Positions 1 through 11,097 are shown, numbered from the stretch's first letter. The stretch is 64,000 nt of DNA from Marivita geojedonensis (GCF_002115805.1 NZ_JFKC01000008.1:1-64000); one strand, 5' to 3'. Made by a program: numbers and translations. Notes: generated from the letters alone by a model not told the origin.

Positions 1-1
1 C

Positions 2-478
2 CCTAGAGACAAGATTGTAGGGGTTTCCGATCACTGCGCAGGTGTATACTTCCCGGGAACCAACCATGTCGCCTTGGTAGCACCGTCACTGGTGAGCGGT
101 ATGATGCCTCTGGACAGTGCCTTCTCCACACTCGAAGCTGACGTCTTCTTTGACAGTCTGCTCGTTCACGAGCTCGCGCACGCCTTTACAGAACAGCGAA
201 ACGCAAACGCGCTGAAGTGTTCGGCAGACAGTGAGTACATCGCCTACGCACTTCAGATAGAAAGCCTTCCCCATTCCGATCGTGAGACGGTGCTTTCTTT
301 TCGAGAAGTGAAACGGCCGGTACCAGAGCAGAAACTGAATGATTTTGTGCTTGGCTTTTCACCCGACATGTTTGGCGTCTTGGCTTGGTCTCATTTCTCC
401 AGTCCGGACAATGGCTGTCGCTTCATTAATGAACTGATCAATGGCAATGTCACATTGGCATTACCGGACTTGGAGTAA
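2..478 (+). CDS. Partial HExxH-motif putative metallopeptidase (N-terminus outside window)
   Basis: The frame is open from the first bases of the window, so this is the last 158 codons of a longer gene. An in-frame TTG at 74 exists, but the residues before it (GVYFPGTNHVALVAP) look like coding sequence and it has no ribosome site. The motif HELAHA fits the HExxH zinc-binding signature of gluzincin-type peptidases, and a later acidic and tryptophan-bearing region (LAWSHF) follows. No membrane segment is visible in this part. I cannot assign a family, and a catalytic role is inferred from the motif alone. It could also be a non-catalytic DUF protein. Confidence 0.6.
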   Translation, partial: PRDKIVGVSDHCAGVYFPGTNHVALVAPSLVSGMMPLDSAFSTLEADVFFDSLLVHELAHAFTEQRNANALKCSADSEYIAYALQIESLPHSDRETVLSFREVKRPVPEQKLNDFVLGFSPDMFGVLAWSHFSSPDNGCRFINELINGNVTLALPDLE

Positions 479-618
479 AGCAAGTGCCGCGACATTCGCG
501 ACGCCAGAGATCGCTATTCCCTATCCGCGCCTAAGACATTGATCTGCCTCAAAGCATCACATTCATCATTCCGCACATTTTATCCACTCGTTCGCCGAAC
601 GCAGAGAGGAAATCCAAA

Positions 619-1008
619 ATGGCGCATCTGAATTTACGCGTAGTTGTCTTTCATAGTCTTACCGGAGCGTTGCTTGCGACCGCAGTCGCGGCGGAAGACA
701 TGGCAGTTGATCTCAACAAATTCGATTGCGGTGTGGTCCGAAAGAATGGCGAAAGCCTGGAACTTGATCGAAGAACAACTGCTGGACCTGTCACGACAAG
801 GTTTTTCTGCACAGGTCGGTCCTGTCTCAATCGAGAACAGATCGAAGCTGCCGACGGGTCAACCTCGGAAGTCTTTCGGCACATATATCTTCCAAGGGAT
901 CGCAATGAATACGTTTCAACATGGGCAATGTACAAGGCGGGTGAAGACGCCCCATCCGTTCATCGGTCCAAGGTGTATCCGTTTGTGAATTGCGTTGATC
1001 CGGAGTGA
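619..1008 (+). CDS. Small secreted hypothetical protein
   Basis: This 129-residue protein has a basic start followed by a hydrophobic stretch ending in alanines (LLATAVAAED), which fits a Sec signal peptide cut near residue 25. The mature part has four cysteines (in DCG, FFC, SCL and NCV contexts), which could form two disulfides in the periplasm. GAGAGGAAAT lies just before the ATG. It stands alone between the upstream HExxH gene and the convergent cox cluster. I do not recognise a family. Confidence 0.6.
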   Translation: MAHLNLRVVVFHSLTGALLATAVAAEDMAVDLNKFDCGVVRKNGESLELDRRTTAGPVTTRFFCTGRSCLNREQIEAADGSTSEVFRHIYLPRDRNEYVSTWAMYKAGEDAPSVHRSKVYPFVNCVDPE

Positions 1009-1052
1009 TCCAGCTGTTGCCTGGATTGCCATGCGGTATTGTGGGATCATTG

Positions 1053-1080
1053 CCAGACCTCAGGTTCTGCCTCGGTCTGG
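1053..1080. terminator. Hairpin downstream of two convergent genes
   Basis: CCAGACC pairs with GGTCTGG across a 14-nt loop in which AGG/CCT can pair further. It lies between the secreted-protein gene and the end of coxG. No T-run follows, so it is a candidate structure rather than a proven intrinsic terminator. Confidence 0.4.
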
Positions 1081-1142
1081 AACCAAGGTACGCAGTTGAA
1101 CCGCCCAACCATGCATTCGCCAATGCGGACACCTGAAATGAT

Positions 1143-1169
1143 GTTCCCGTGCCTTGGAGACACGGGAAC
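1143..1169. terminator. Hairpin downstream of coxG
   Basis: A 9-bp perfect stem (GTTCCCGTG with CACGGGAAC) encloses a 9-nt loop, about 55 bases past the coxG stop in the minus-strand reading direction. There is no strong U-tract. Its place between convergent transcription units fits a bidirectional terminator. Confidence 0.45.
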
Positions 1170-1223
1170 CAGTGATCCAACTCGGAAGCACTGCCGGTGA
1201 CATTCTCAGTTTAGATGTCTGCC

Positions 1224-1676
1224 TTATGCGACGGTCTCGGCCTCCATGACCTCAGCAAAGGACGAAAAGAACTTTGCGGCGAGCTTTTTCGCCGTGCTCT
1301 GGATCAATCGGCTGCCCAACTGCGCCAGTTTGCCGCCAATCTCGGCCTTGGCCTCGTAGCGCAGGATGGTCTCGTTCCCATCCGCGATGAGCGTCACATC
1401 TGCGCCGCCTTTGGCATGTCCAGCTGGGCCACCATTGCCCTGCCCGACCAGCGAAAATTGATCCGGCGCGCCTGCGGTGTCGAGTTCGACATTGCCGCTG
1501 AACTTTGCCTTAACGGGCCCAACCTTGAGCACGACCTTGGCCTCAAGCTCGGTATCGGAATGCTTGATCAACTCTTCGCAGCCGGGAATGCACTGTTTGA
1601 GCACCTCCGGATCGTTGAGCGCCGCATAGACCACGTCTTTCGGGGCCGCGATGCGGATTTCATCAGAGAGTTCCAT
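1224..1676 (-). CDS. coxG: CO dehydrogenase accessory protein CoxG (SRPBCC/START-like fold)
   Basis: The protein has 150 residues and opens with the CoxG-type sequence MELSDEIRIAAPKDVVYAAL, then LNDPEVLKQCIPGCEEL. The family has a hydrophobic-pocket SRPBCC fold. In known cox clusters CoxG is linked to recruiting the enzyme to the membrane, perhaps with quinone binding. GAGG precedes the ATG by about nine bases. It is the last gene of the minus-strand cox cluster, separated from coxF by 235 bases, so it may be less tightly coupled than the upstream genes. Some CoxG homologues sit with other molybdenum hydroxylases, but here the neighbours settle the assignment. Confidence 0.88.
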   Translation of the reverse strand: MELSDEIRIAAPKDVVYAALNDPEVLKQCIPGCEELIKHSDTELEAKVVLKVGPVKAKFSGNVELDTAGAPDQFSLVGQGNGGPAGHAKGGADVTLIADGNETILRYEAKAEIGGKLAQLGSRLIQSTAKKLAAKFFSSFAEVMEAETVA

Positions 1677-1911
1677 GGATGTTATCCTCTTTTAGCAACA
1701 GGGAAATTTGATTTGCGCAAGGCGGTCAGCCTGATCGCGCGTCAGGGCAAAACGTCTGAAGAGCCGTTTGAGCGGCACTTTCGATCGGTTTTCGTCTGAC
1801 GCGCCTTGCAAAGGTGAAAGGCAAGGAATTGGTGTCACCAACTCTGATTCCGCTGTGACGCGGTGTTTGAACGACCCGATCTCGTGACATGCCACATCAA
1901 GTGTTTCGACC
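1677..1911 (-). other. coxF-coxG spacer with an unconvincing small open frame
   Basis: This is the only sizeable gap between the coxS-to-coxG accessory genes. A minus-strand frame of 75 codons runs from an ATG at 1919 (overlapping the coxF stop, with GAGGTGAGG just before it) to 1692. Its translation has no recognisable domain. The good ribosome site and stop-start overlap favour translation, while the composition and lack of family resemblance argue against it. It may be a degraded gene. Confidence 0.25.
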
Positions 1912-2697
1912 TCAGGCATCCTCACCTCGCGGTAGAGTTTGGCGTCGCAGCTGGGTCAGCTCGGCCATGATCGAAAGAGCGATTTCCTCCGGCGTCACGG
2001 CGCCGATATTGAGACCGGCGGGGGCCGACACTTTCGCGATGTCCTCGGGGGCAAGTCCGGCCTGCTCCAGCTTGGCTGACAGGGCGGCGAACTTCTTGGT
2101 GCTGCCGACAAACGCCACATGCGCAGCAGAAGACCCCAAAGCGGCTTTCAGGGCATCAAGATCGCCCTGCCCTTGCGTGGCAATCACGGTTGCACGCAAG
2201 CGCCCGCCCGCAGGCACGTTGCGCTGCTCACGAACCACGGCCCAATGAAACTGCGGAGCCAGCTTCACCAACATGTCGGCAACGGGCGACGCTCCGAGAA
2301 CCGTCAGTTCCGGCATCGGCAGACAGGGTTCGATGAAGATATCAACGGTGCCGCGCGACGGGCAGCCATTGCGCGCATAGGTGACACCATCCGCCTCAGC
2401 GCCCGCTGTCACACCCTTTTCAGACAGCAGCTCTTCGGGCGCGACGGAAATCAGCTGCGGCGCGCCGGTTGCGATCGCCTGAAGCGCCGCACGCTTCACC
2501 GCACCGCGCGTGCATCCACCACCGAGAAAGCCCTGAGCAATGGATCCGTCTGCGCGGATCAACGCCTTGGACCCCGGCTTGGCCGCCGTGGTTCCGGCTG
2601 TGCGGATGATCGTGGCAAAAGCGAACGGCTCTTCGCGGGCTCGCAAATCCTGAGCCAAGCCCGCAAGGTCGGACGACATGATCTCGGCGGGGGTCAT
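1912..2697 (-). CDS. coxF: XdhC/CoxF-family molybdenum-enzyme maturation protein
   Basis: This 261-residue protein belongs to the XdhC/CoxF family, which handles the sulfurated molybdenum cofactor during maturation of molybdenum hydroxylases. Visible marks are the N-terminal FAFATIIRTAGTTAAKPG segment, the GFLGGGC signature with cysteine near residue 61, and a C-terminal Rossmann-like part ending in APAGLNIGAVTPEEIALSI. The ATG at 2697 overlaps the coxE stop as ATGA, which fixes the start although the frame stays open further upstream. Its place after coxE matches CoxF in the Oligotropha-type gene order. CoxI is a related paralogue and no second copy is present here. Confidence 0.9.
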   Translation of the reverse strand: MTPAEIMSSDLAGLAQDLRAREEPFAFATIIRTAGTTAAKPGSKALIRADGSIAQGFLGGGCTRGAVKRAALQAIATGAPQLISVAPEELLSEKGVTAGAEADGVTYARNGCPSRGTVDIFIEPCLPMPELTVLGASPVADMLVKLAPQFHWAVVREQRNVPAGGRLRATVIATQGQGDLDALKAALGSSAAHVAFVGSTKKFAALSAKLEQAGLAPEDIAKVSAPAGLNIGAVTPEEIALSIMAELTQLRRQTLPRGEDA

Positions 2698-3881
2698 AGG
2701 CGTACCAACTCCTGTTCCAGCGCGGCGATATCGCCGAGCGTGTTGGCGGAAGAGAAAAGGTCGAGATGCGGCAGGGCTGCGGCCATTCCAGCCGCGACAG
2801 GGGCATAGTCCTTCCAGCCCTTCAACGGGTTGAGCCAGATGATCCGACAGCCCCGCTTGCGGAGCTTTGTAAGGGCCGCGTCGATCAACTCGGGGGGCGA
2901 TGTGTCGTAGCCGTCGGACAAGATGATCACAACCGAACGACCATCGACAAAACGCTTTGCGTAGGTGTCGGCAAAGCGCATCAGGCATTCGCCAATCTTG
3001 GACCCGCCACCAAAGCCATCGGCCATGAGCGACAGTCGCCCGATTGCCCGCATCGCATCCTTGTCGCGCAGCGCGTCCGTTATGCGAACAAGGCGCGTGT
3101 GGAAAAGATACCCATCGGAATTCGTATCACCACGCAGAAGACCTGCAAGGAACGCCACGAAGACCTGCGCATAGACGCTCATGGAGCCGGAAACATCGCA
3201 CAGCGCCACGATCTTTACCTCGCGGTCCGGGCGCGTACGACGGATCAGCCGGATCGGTTCGCCGCCAGTCGAGAGGCTCCGCCGAATGGTCTTTCGGAAG
3301 TGCAAGCCGACACCCTTGCGTGCCGCGATCCGGCGGCGCGACCGTCTGTAGCGCAAAGCAGCGCCAAGGCGGCGCGCAACGGCTTCGGCTTCGGCGACCT
3401 CTTCGGGGCGCACCAGATCACGGAGGTCACGCTTGGCAAGGTTCGTCATCTCAACTGCAATCAGCTTACCTTCGCCATCGCTCTCGGCCTCACCATCGGC
3501 ACCATCCGGCGCGGTCGATTGCCCAGCCCCACCCTCCGAGTCCTGGCCTGCGGCGTCGCGCGAAGAGTGGACGGACCCGTTGTTCGATCGGACAGGCTTT
3601 TTCGGCACCACTTTCTGGCGGACCCTACCCATATCCATCCAATAGGAATTGAACAGGTCGTCGAACCGAAGCGCCTCATCCTTGGACCCGGTGCAAACGG
3701 CCTTGAGCGCAGCGCGGGCGCGGTTGGGGTCGGCTGCATTCACATGGGTCAGCGCATCCAGCGCGGTGCGCGTTTCCTCGGCACCAAGACGCAACCCATT
3801 CTCGCGCAGATGTGCGAGAAAGCCCGACATGCGGGCTGTCGGACCGGGATCCCGGCCAGCGAATTTGGTGATCCTGCTCAC
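2694..3881 (-). CDS. coxE: CoxE: VWA-domain maturation protein of CO dehydrogenase
   Basis: The protein has 395 residues. The C-terminal half is a von Willebrand factor A domain with a metal-binding MIDAS motif (CDVSGSMS). The N-terminal half is typical of CoxE and includes an acidic, low-complexity linker around residues 110-140. CoxE works with the AAA+ ATPase CoxD in building the [CuSMoO2] centre of CoxL. Both ends overlap their neighbours by four bases (with coxD before and coxF after), so the genes are translationally coupled. Confidence 0.92.
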   Translation of the reverse strand: MSRITKFAGRDPGPTARMSGFLAHLRENGLRLGAEETRTALDALTHVNAADPNRARAALKAVCTGSKDEALRFDDLFNSYWMDMGRVRQKVVPKKPVRSNNGSVHSSRDAAGQDSEGGAGQSTAPDGADGEAESDGEGKLIAVEMTNLAKRDLRDLVRPEEVAEAEAVARRLGAALRYRRSRRRIAARKGVGLHFRKTIRRSLSTGGEPIRLIRRTRPDREVKIVALCDVSGSMSVYAQVFVAFLAGLLRGDTNSDGYLFHTRLVRITDALRDKDAMRAIGRLSLMADGFGGGSKIGECLMRFADTYAKRFVDGRSVVIILSDGYDTSPPELIDAALTKLRKRGCRIIWLNPLKGWKDYAPVAAGMAAALPHLDLFSSANTLGDIAALEQELVRL

Positions 3882-4753
3882 GCGGCCTTCCCGGCAAGGC
3901 GTTGCGAGACCTCTGTGGTGATCTGCCCACGGTCGGCCTGCGTTTTCAGAAGCGTCGTCAGCGTCGCCTGCAACGCCGCAGGGTCGCGGGTCAGATCGTT
4001 GATCCCAAGCCCCATCAGAGCCGCGGCGAAATCGAGTGTCTCGGCAATGCCCGGAACCTTCTCCAGCTCTTCCTTCCGCAAGGCCTGAACAAAGCCAATG
4101 ACCTGATGCGCCAATCGGGCTTCGATGCCTTTGCAGCGAGTATTCAGGATCTCCAATTCGGTGTCGCGGTCGGGGTAATCGACATAAGTGAACAGGCAGC
4201 GACGGCGCAGCGCGTCCGACAGATCGCGCGTGCCGTTCGAGGTCAGGATAACGATCGGGATCGAGGTCGCCGTGATCGTACCCAGTTCCGGCACCGTGAT
4301 CTGGTAATCGGCCAGCATTTCCAGAAGAAACGCTTCGAACTCTTCATCGGCGCGGTCAATCTCGTCGATCAGGAGCACAGGAGGCTCATCCTGCGTGATT
4401 GCTTTCAACAGCGGGCGTTCCAGAAGGTACTCACGAGAGAAGATACGCTCCTCGACCGCGCGTCCGGTCTCGCCCGCATCCGATGCGGCGCGGATCGCCA
4501 GCAGTTGCCGTTGGTAATTCCATTCGTAGATCGCCTGTGCGGCATCCAGGCCTTCATAACATTGCAAACGAATGAGAGAGGTGTTGCGCGCTGCGGCCAG
4601 CACACGGGCCACTTCGGTTTTCCCGACCCCAGCCGCGCCTTCAAGCAAGAGCGGGCGTTGCAGCGACAATGCGAGGTGCAGCGCCACGGCCATGTCCTCA
4701 TTGGCAACGTAGCCCTCTGCCGCCAGGGCAGTCTGCAGATCGTTCCAGGTCAT
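3878..4753 (-). CDS. coxD: CoxD: MoxR-type AAA+ ATPase for CO dehydrogenase active-site assembly
   Basis: This 291-residue MoxR-family ATPase has Walker A (GAAGVGKT, near residue 44), Walker B (LLIDEIDRAD) and an arginine-rich sensor region (LRRRCLFTYVDYPD). In Oligotropha, CoxD is a chaperone ATPase needed for sulfuration and copper insertion in CoxL. I chose the ATG at 4753, preceded by GGAG six bases away, over a TTG 24 bases upstream with no ribosome site. It follows coxL by 66 bases and overlaps coxE by four. Confidence 0.93.
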   Translation of the reverse strand: MTWNDLQTALAAEGYVANEDMAVALHLALSLQRPLLLEGAAGVGKTEVARVLAAARNTSLIRLQCYEGLDAAQAIYEWNYQRQLLAIRAASDAGETGRAVEERIFSREYLLERPLLKAITQDEPPVLLIDEIDRADEEFEAFLLEMLADYQITVPELGTITATSIPIVILTSNGTRDLSDALRRRCLFTYVDYPDRDTELEILNTRCKGIEARLAHQVIGFVQALRKEELEKVPGIAETLDFAAALMGLGINDLTRDPAALQATLTTLLKTQADRGQITTEVSQRLAGKAA

Positions 4754-4819
4754 TATGTTCTCCGAAAGTAGCTGCAAGGTCGCCGCGCCCCAGCAAAGAG
4801 GCGCGGCGGTTCTTGGTTA

Positions 4820-7242
<2,423 letters not shown>

Positions 7243-7246
<4 letters not shown>

Positions 7247-7737
7247 TCTGCTGCCTCCTTGGCTGCACTCATCTCTGCCGCTGCGGCGAGGATGGATTTC
7301 ACGATGTTCTGGTAGCCTGTGCAGCGGCAGATATTGCCTGCCATGCCAAAGCGGACCTCTTCCTCGGTCGGGTTTGGGATCTCCTCAAGCAGCTTGGACG
7401 CGCGGGTGATCATGCCCGGCGTGCAGAACCCGCACTGAAGACCGTGATGTTCCTTGAACGCCTCTTGCAGCACATGCAGGCTGTCGGGCGATCCGAGACC
7501 CTCAATGGTGGTCACTTCCGCGCCATTGGCCTGAGCCACGAACATGGTGCAGGACTTCACTGACTTGCCGTTGATGGTCACGGTGCAGGCCCCGCAATGG
7601 GACGTTTCGCAACCGATATGCGGACCTGTGATGTTCAGGCGCTCCCGCAGGGTGTGGATCAGAAGCTCACGCGGCTCAGCCAGGAATTCCTGCTCCTCGC
7701 CGTTGACGGTCATCTGGATATGCATCTTCTTTGCCAT
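7243..7737 (-). CDS. coxS: CoxS: CO dehydrogenase small (2 x 2Fe-2S) subunit
   Basis: This 164-residue iron-sulfur subunit carries electrons from the molybdenum site of CoxL to the FAD of CoxM. The N-terminal plant-type ferredoxin cluster is visible as [11 protein letters not shown] followed by a later cysteine (KSCTMF). The C-terminal cluster is CGFCTPG with CRCTGY. The ATG at 7737 has GGGAGGAA eight bases ahead, so I prefer it to the GTG at 7755 that overlaps the coxM stop. Confidence 0.96.
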
Positions 7738-7751
7738 GATGTGTTCCTCCC

Positions 7752-8606
7752 TCACGCCCGATCCCAGGCGCGCGCGATGGCGCGGCGCAGGATCATGGCG
7801 GCTGCATGGCGTTTGAATTCGATCGGCCCGCGGTTGTCCTGGGTCGGGTCGATATCGCCCAACATGGCCGCAACGGCCGCGTCGATGGCGGCTGCGTCAA
7901 CCGAAGTCCCAACAAGAGCGTCACCGGCAGCTTCAGACCAGACCGGTGTATCGCTGAGGTTGGTCATCGCGATGGACGCAGAGCTACAGGTGTCCCCGTC
8001 TTTCACCAGCAGCACAGCCGCCGCAGCGGTCGCGTAGTCGCCGATCTTGCGCTTCTGTTTTTCGTAGGCGTAGCCGCCCGACGGCGCGTCAAAGGCCACG
8101 GCGACCAGAACCTCGTCATCTTCGCGGTCGGTCATGTAGGCGGCTTCGTAGAAATCGCGGGCCTGAACCTCGCGTTCACCGTCCGGGCCAACAAGGATGA
8201 AGGTCGCGTCGAGGCACTGCATCAATCCCGGCATGTCATTGCCCGGATCGCCATTCGCTACGTTCCCACCAACGGTGCCCATATACCGTACCTGCGGATC
8301 TGCGATCTGAAGAGACGCCTCGCGCATGATCGGCGCGGCCTCCGCGAGCGCCGCATGGCCGATGATGTCGGATTGCGTGGTCATTGCCCCGATACGAATG
8401 CGCCCGCCATCGACAGTGATGCCCGACAACCCGTCGACATCTTGCAGGTCGATCAGGTGCGGGACATCCGCCATGCGCAGTTTCATCATCGGAATCAAAC
8501 TGTGCCCACCGGCAAGAACACGCGCTTCATCGCCATGCTCTACCAATACGGCCAGTACCCCTGCCATGTCCTTTGGACGATGGTACTCAAAGGCAGCTGG
8601 AATCAT
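7752..8606 (-). CDS. coxM: CoxM: CO dehydrogenase medium (FAD) subunit
   Basis: This 284-residue FAD subunit passes electrons to the quinone pool. The two FAD-binding loops of the family are present: [13 protein letters not shown] near residue 33 and [14 protein letters not shown] near 107. The ATG at 8606 has GGGAGG seven bases before it. A GTG six bases further upstream abuts that ribosome site and is a worse start. coxM is the first gene of the structural operon, and the 134 bases before it hold LytTR-like repeats. Confidence 0.95.
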   Translation of the reverse strand: MIPAAFEYHRPKDMAGVLAVLVEHGDEARVLAGGHSLIPMMKLRMADVPHLIDLQDVDGLSGITVDGGRIRIGAMTTQSDIIGHAALAEAAPIMREASLQIADPQVRYMGTVGGNVANGDPGNDMPGLMQCLDATFILVGPDGEREVQARDFYEAAYMTDREDDEVLVAVAFDAPSGGYAYEKQKRKIGDYATAAAAVLLVKDGDTCSSASIAMTNLSDTPVWSEAAGDALVGTSVDAAAIDAAVAAMLGDIDPTQDNRGPIEFKRHAAAMILRRAIARAWDRA

Positions 8607-8701
8607 TGCCACTCCTCCCTAAGCAATTTCTCTCGCTGCGCGGAAGGGTGCACAGGGTTCGTGCAATCACTTCTGAAAACGCTCAATTTTCGCACTTTTT
8701 G

Positions 8702-8752
8702 CACGAAATGCGCCGTGTCTCGCACGAACGGCGCGCGGCTTCAGCAGAACGC
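8702..8752 (-). promoter_or_regulatory. Candidate LytTR-protein binding repeats upstream of coxM
   Basis: Read on the minus strand, three 9-mers are spaced exactly 21 bases apart: GCGTTCTGC (8752-8744, overlapping the coxC stop region), CCGTTCGTG (8731-8723) and CATTTCGTG (8710-8702). Nine-base direct repeats with 12-base spacers are the usual architecture for LytTR regulators such as AlgR and AgrA. The middle copy matches the AlgR consensus CCGTTCGTC at eight of nine places. The neighbouring coxC encodes a LytTR domain. Binding is inferred. Confidence 0.55.
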
Positions 8753-9874
8753 TGTCTGTGCGTCTTTGAGACGGGAGCGGCTTACGGGCACCGGAGGCAG
8801 GTTGCTACCCGAGAAGGTGAGCCGACCCTTGTCCTTGGTGCGCTCGAAGGTTGCGACCATGGACGGGTTCACAAGGTAGCTGCGGTGCACCTGCATGTAT
8901 CCGGCAGGCAGCAACTTGGTTGCGGCCTTGGTGATCGGCCAGACACAGAAGTAGCGATCCTTCATCGTGTAGACTTGGCTGTAATGCCCGTCCGCCCGGA
9001 CGAAGGCCACGTCCGCTGCGGAAATGAAAACCTTGCTCCCGTCACGTTCGCACGGAATGCTCACGAAGTCCGGTGACGGCCGGGGTTTGACCGCCTGCAC
9101 GTCGTCTATAGGGCCGACATCCGGTATTGCCGCCACACCCGCTGGGACGGGTTCATACTGCGGTGGGATAAGATAGGTGGAGCCGACCCAGAGAAAGGTG
9201 CCGAAAATCACAAAGCTCGACAGGATCACGCCTAGGGCAAGTGTCTCGTTGCTGATGAGCGGCCCAAGTTCGTCGGTCTCGGGCAATGCGATGAAGTTCG
9301 TCCCCGCCATTGCAAGGAAATGCACCGCAACCACGGCGCAGCCGAAACACAGTGTACCGATCACGATGTTCCGTGTGCTGCGGGTCTGGTAAGCGACACT
9401 GAAAGCAAGGACGCACAGCACGACAGCCAGCACCGACGAGGCAAACACACCGAGCGTTGTGTAGACCGGCTGGCATAACTGCATCCCGGCCATCCCGACG
9501 TAGTGCATCGCAAGAATGCCAAGGCCGACAATGGCGCCGGCCGCAACGATGATTCGGTTACTGCGTCTGGTGAAATGCAACAGCACCAATGCCAAGGCGA
9601 CCATAAGGATCGCGATCAGCGCAGACACCAACGTGACCGCGGCATCGTAGTAGAAAAGGATTGGCATTTGCAGACCAAGCATGGCCAGAAAATGCATCGA
9701 CCATATCCCCCCGCCCAGCGCGACCGAGGCCAGGGCGACAGCCAGTTTGCGCTGTGTCACGGATTTCTTTGAAAGGTCCTTGGTCAACGTCAAGCCGGTT
9801 GCTCCCGCGACCAGCGCGATAACAAGGGACATGGCCACCAGCCATGGATTATACCCGACTTCGAGGAACTCCAT
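8741..9874 (-). CDS. coxC: CoxC-like membrane regulator: MHYT sensor with LytTR DNA-binding domain
   Basis: The protein has 377 residues. The N-terminal ~230 residues form about seven membrane segments with three MHYT-type motifs (SMHFLAM, AMHYVGM, AVHFLAM), whose His/Met pairs have been proposed to bind copper and sense a diatomic gas. The C-terminal ~105 residues are a LytTR DNA-binding domain (YSQVYTMKDRYFCVWPITK, VHRSYLVN). Oligotropha CoxC and CoxH have this architecture, and the place before coxM matches CoxC. AAGG lies seven bases before the ATG. It probably acts on the coxM promoter. Confidence 0.88.
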   Translation of the reverse strand: MEFLEVGYNPWLVAMSLVIALVAGATGLTLTKDLSKKSVTQRKLAVALASVALGGGIWSMHFLAMLGLQMPILFYYDAAVTLVSALIAILMVALALVLLHFTRRSNRIIVAAGAIVGLGILAMHYVGMAGMQLCQPVYTTLGVFASSVLAVVLCVLAFSVAYQTRSTRNIVIGTLCFGCAVVAVHFLAMAGTNFIALPETDELGPLISNETLALGVILSSFVIFGTFLWVGSTYLIPPQYEPVPAGVAAIPDVGPIDDVQAVKPRPSPDFVSIPCERDGSKVFISAADVAFVRADGHYSQVYTMKDRYFCVWPITKAATKLLPAGYMQVHRSYLVNPSMVATFERTKDKGRLTFSGSNLPPVPVSRSRLKDAQTAFC

Positions 9875-10278
9875 GAGACAGCCTTGTAGGCAATCCTATC
9901 GGCCAAGCAAAGGTCGATGTTCCAGCTTGGCAGGAATTCAAAACAGCCTCCAATACCTGCATCGGAGATCTTAACAGAAGGCCAGATTTCAAGTCGTAGT
10001 GAAAACAGCAGCTATTGGATGGAACCAGCACACAAGGCTCCCAAAGCACACCTGCTATCGGCGGCTGGTTGCCGCGAGACTCTGGGACATTGGGAGATCA
10101 GGCATCAGTTCTCGGGTACCCGAGCAAGGCAGACGGCCGTCTTGTAGGCCTCTATCGCCCGGCCTTTGCCTCGTGAAAAACTGTATGTGCAGACGCGGTC
10201 CAGCGAGAAATCCGCAAACGGCAGGTCTGTGCCCAAGGCAATCGCCCCCTCTGCATGACCGGATGACTGGAGGACGGG
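9875..10278. other. Intergenic stretch, no supported gene
   Basis: These 404 bases separate coxC from the DUF2189-like gene. They should hold the coxC promoter, but I see no convincing -35/-10 pair. On the minus strand the frame of the upstream DUF2189 gene stays open for 57 codons after its TGA (10278 down to 10108). The translation is protein-like but has no ATG or GTG start. I treat it as non-coding. Confidence 0.5.
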
Positions 10279-11097
10279 TCACACCTCTGCGGGGGACACG
10301 GCTCGCTTGTAGAGGTGCCACGTGGTGTGACCAAGGATCGGCAATGTAAAGATCAGACCCATAAACGCTGGAACAAGTGACAAGAGCATTGTGGCCGAGA
10401 TGATCGCCGCCCAGCCGAGCATGACAACGGGATTCTCCTGAACCACGCGAAGGGATGTGAGCATTGCCGAAATGAAATCCATGTCCCGGTCGAGCAGCAT
10501 GGGCATGGCGACCACGGTTACAGAGAACAATACTGCGGACAGAAATGCACCCACGCAGGTGCCAACGGCCAAGAATGTCCACCCCTCCGGTGTGAAGAAT
10601 ACTGTTTGGAAAAACCCGTCCAAATCCGAAAAGGCTGAATCCTGAAGGATGATCACAAGCAGCGTCCGAAACTGGTAGAACCAGATCCACAAAAGGAACA
10701 GCGTGACAAAGGCCATCCAACCCATCTCGCGTTTTCTTTGATCGGCCATAACGGTGAGAATGTCATACCAGCCGAACGCTTCTCCGTTCTGAAGCCTACG
10801 AGACATCTCATACAGCCCCGCGGCCGCGAAAGGCGCAATCAATGGAAAACAGATCGCTGCCGGTATGACCATCCAGATCTTCCCGAGCCAGACCAGACAC
10901 CAAACAAACACAATCCCGAAAACTGCGTAGAAAAGACCAAAAAAGCCGCTCATGAACGGGCGCGCCAGAAAGTCGGAAAACCCTGCGTTCAACGAGGCTT
11001 TGATATCATCCGCCGTCACCTTGTTGACCTTGGGCGCGCTTGCGCGCTGCGGAGACAGATCGTCCGTTGATTTGGAGCCTGTTGTCTCGGATGTCAT
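10279..11097 (-). CDS. DUF2189-like integral membrane protein
   Basis: This 272-residue protein has a soluble N-terminal ~35 residues followed by about six hydrophobic segments, and the pattern RPFMSGFFGLFYAVFGIVF...LIAPFAAAGLYEMSRRL recalls the DUF2189 family. That family has no assigned function. The ATG at 11097 is preceded by GGGAGG at six bases; the frame stays open for 54 codons upstream but without a ribosome site. It lies between the cox and amide clusters on the same strand, with about 290 bases or more of spacer on each side, so it is probably its own transcription unit. Confidence 0.75.
   Translation of the reverse strand: MTSETTGSKSTDDLSPQRASAPKVNKVTADDIKASLNAGFSDFLARPFMSGFFGLFYAVFGIVFVWCLVWLGKIWMVIPAAICFPLIAPFAAAGLYEMSRRLQNGEAFGWYDILTVMADQRKREMGWMAFVTLFLLWIWFYQFRTLLVIILQDSAFSDLDGFFQTVFFTPEGWTFLAVGTCVGAFLSAVLFSVTVVAMPMLLDRDMDFISAMLTSLRVVQENPVVMLGWAAIISATMLLSLVPAFMGLIFTLPILGHTTWHLYKRAVSPAEV

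Noticed and set aside
2766-4088. Plus-strand frame of 440 codons across coxE and coxD
   Set aside because: It is a shadow of coxE/coxD with no ribosome site and arginine-rich low-similarity sequence.
10108-10278. 57 open codons in frame after the DUF2189 stop (protein-like translation)
   Set aside because: No ATG or GTG start, no ribosome site and no known stop read-through signal. Open frames of this size are common at this GC content.
10055-10720. Minus-strand frame of 221 codons overlapping the DUF2189-like gene
   Set aside because: It overlaps the better-supported membrane protein in another frame and shows no domain.
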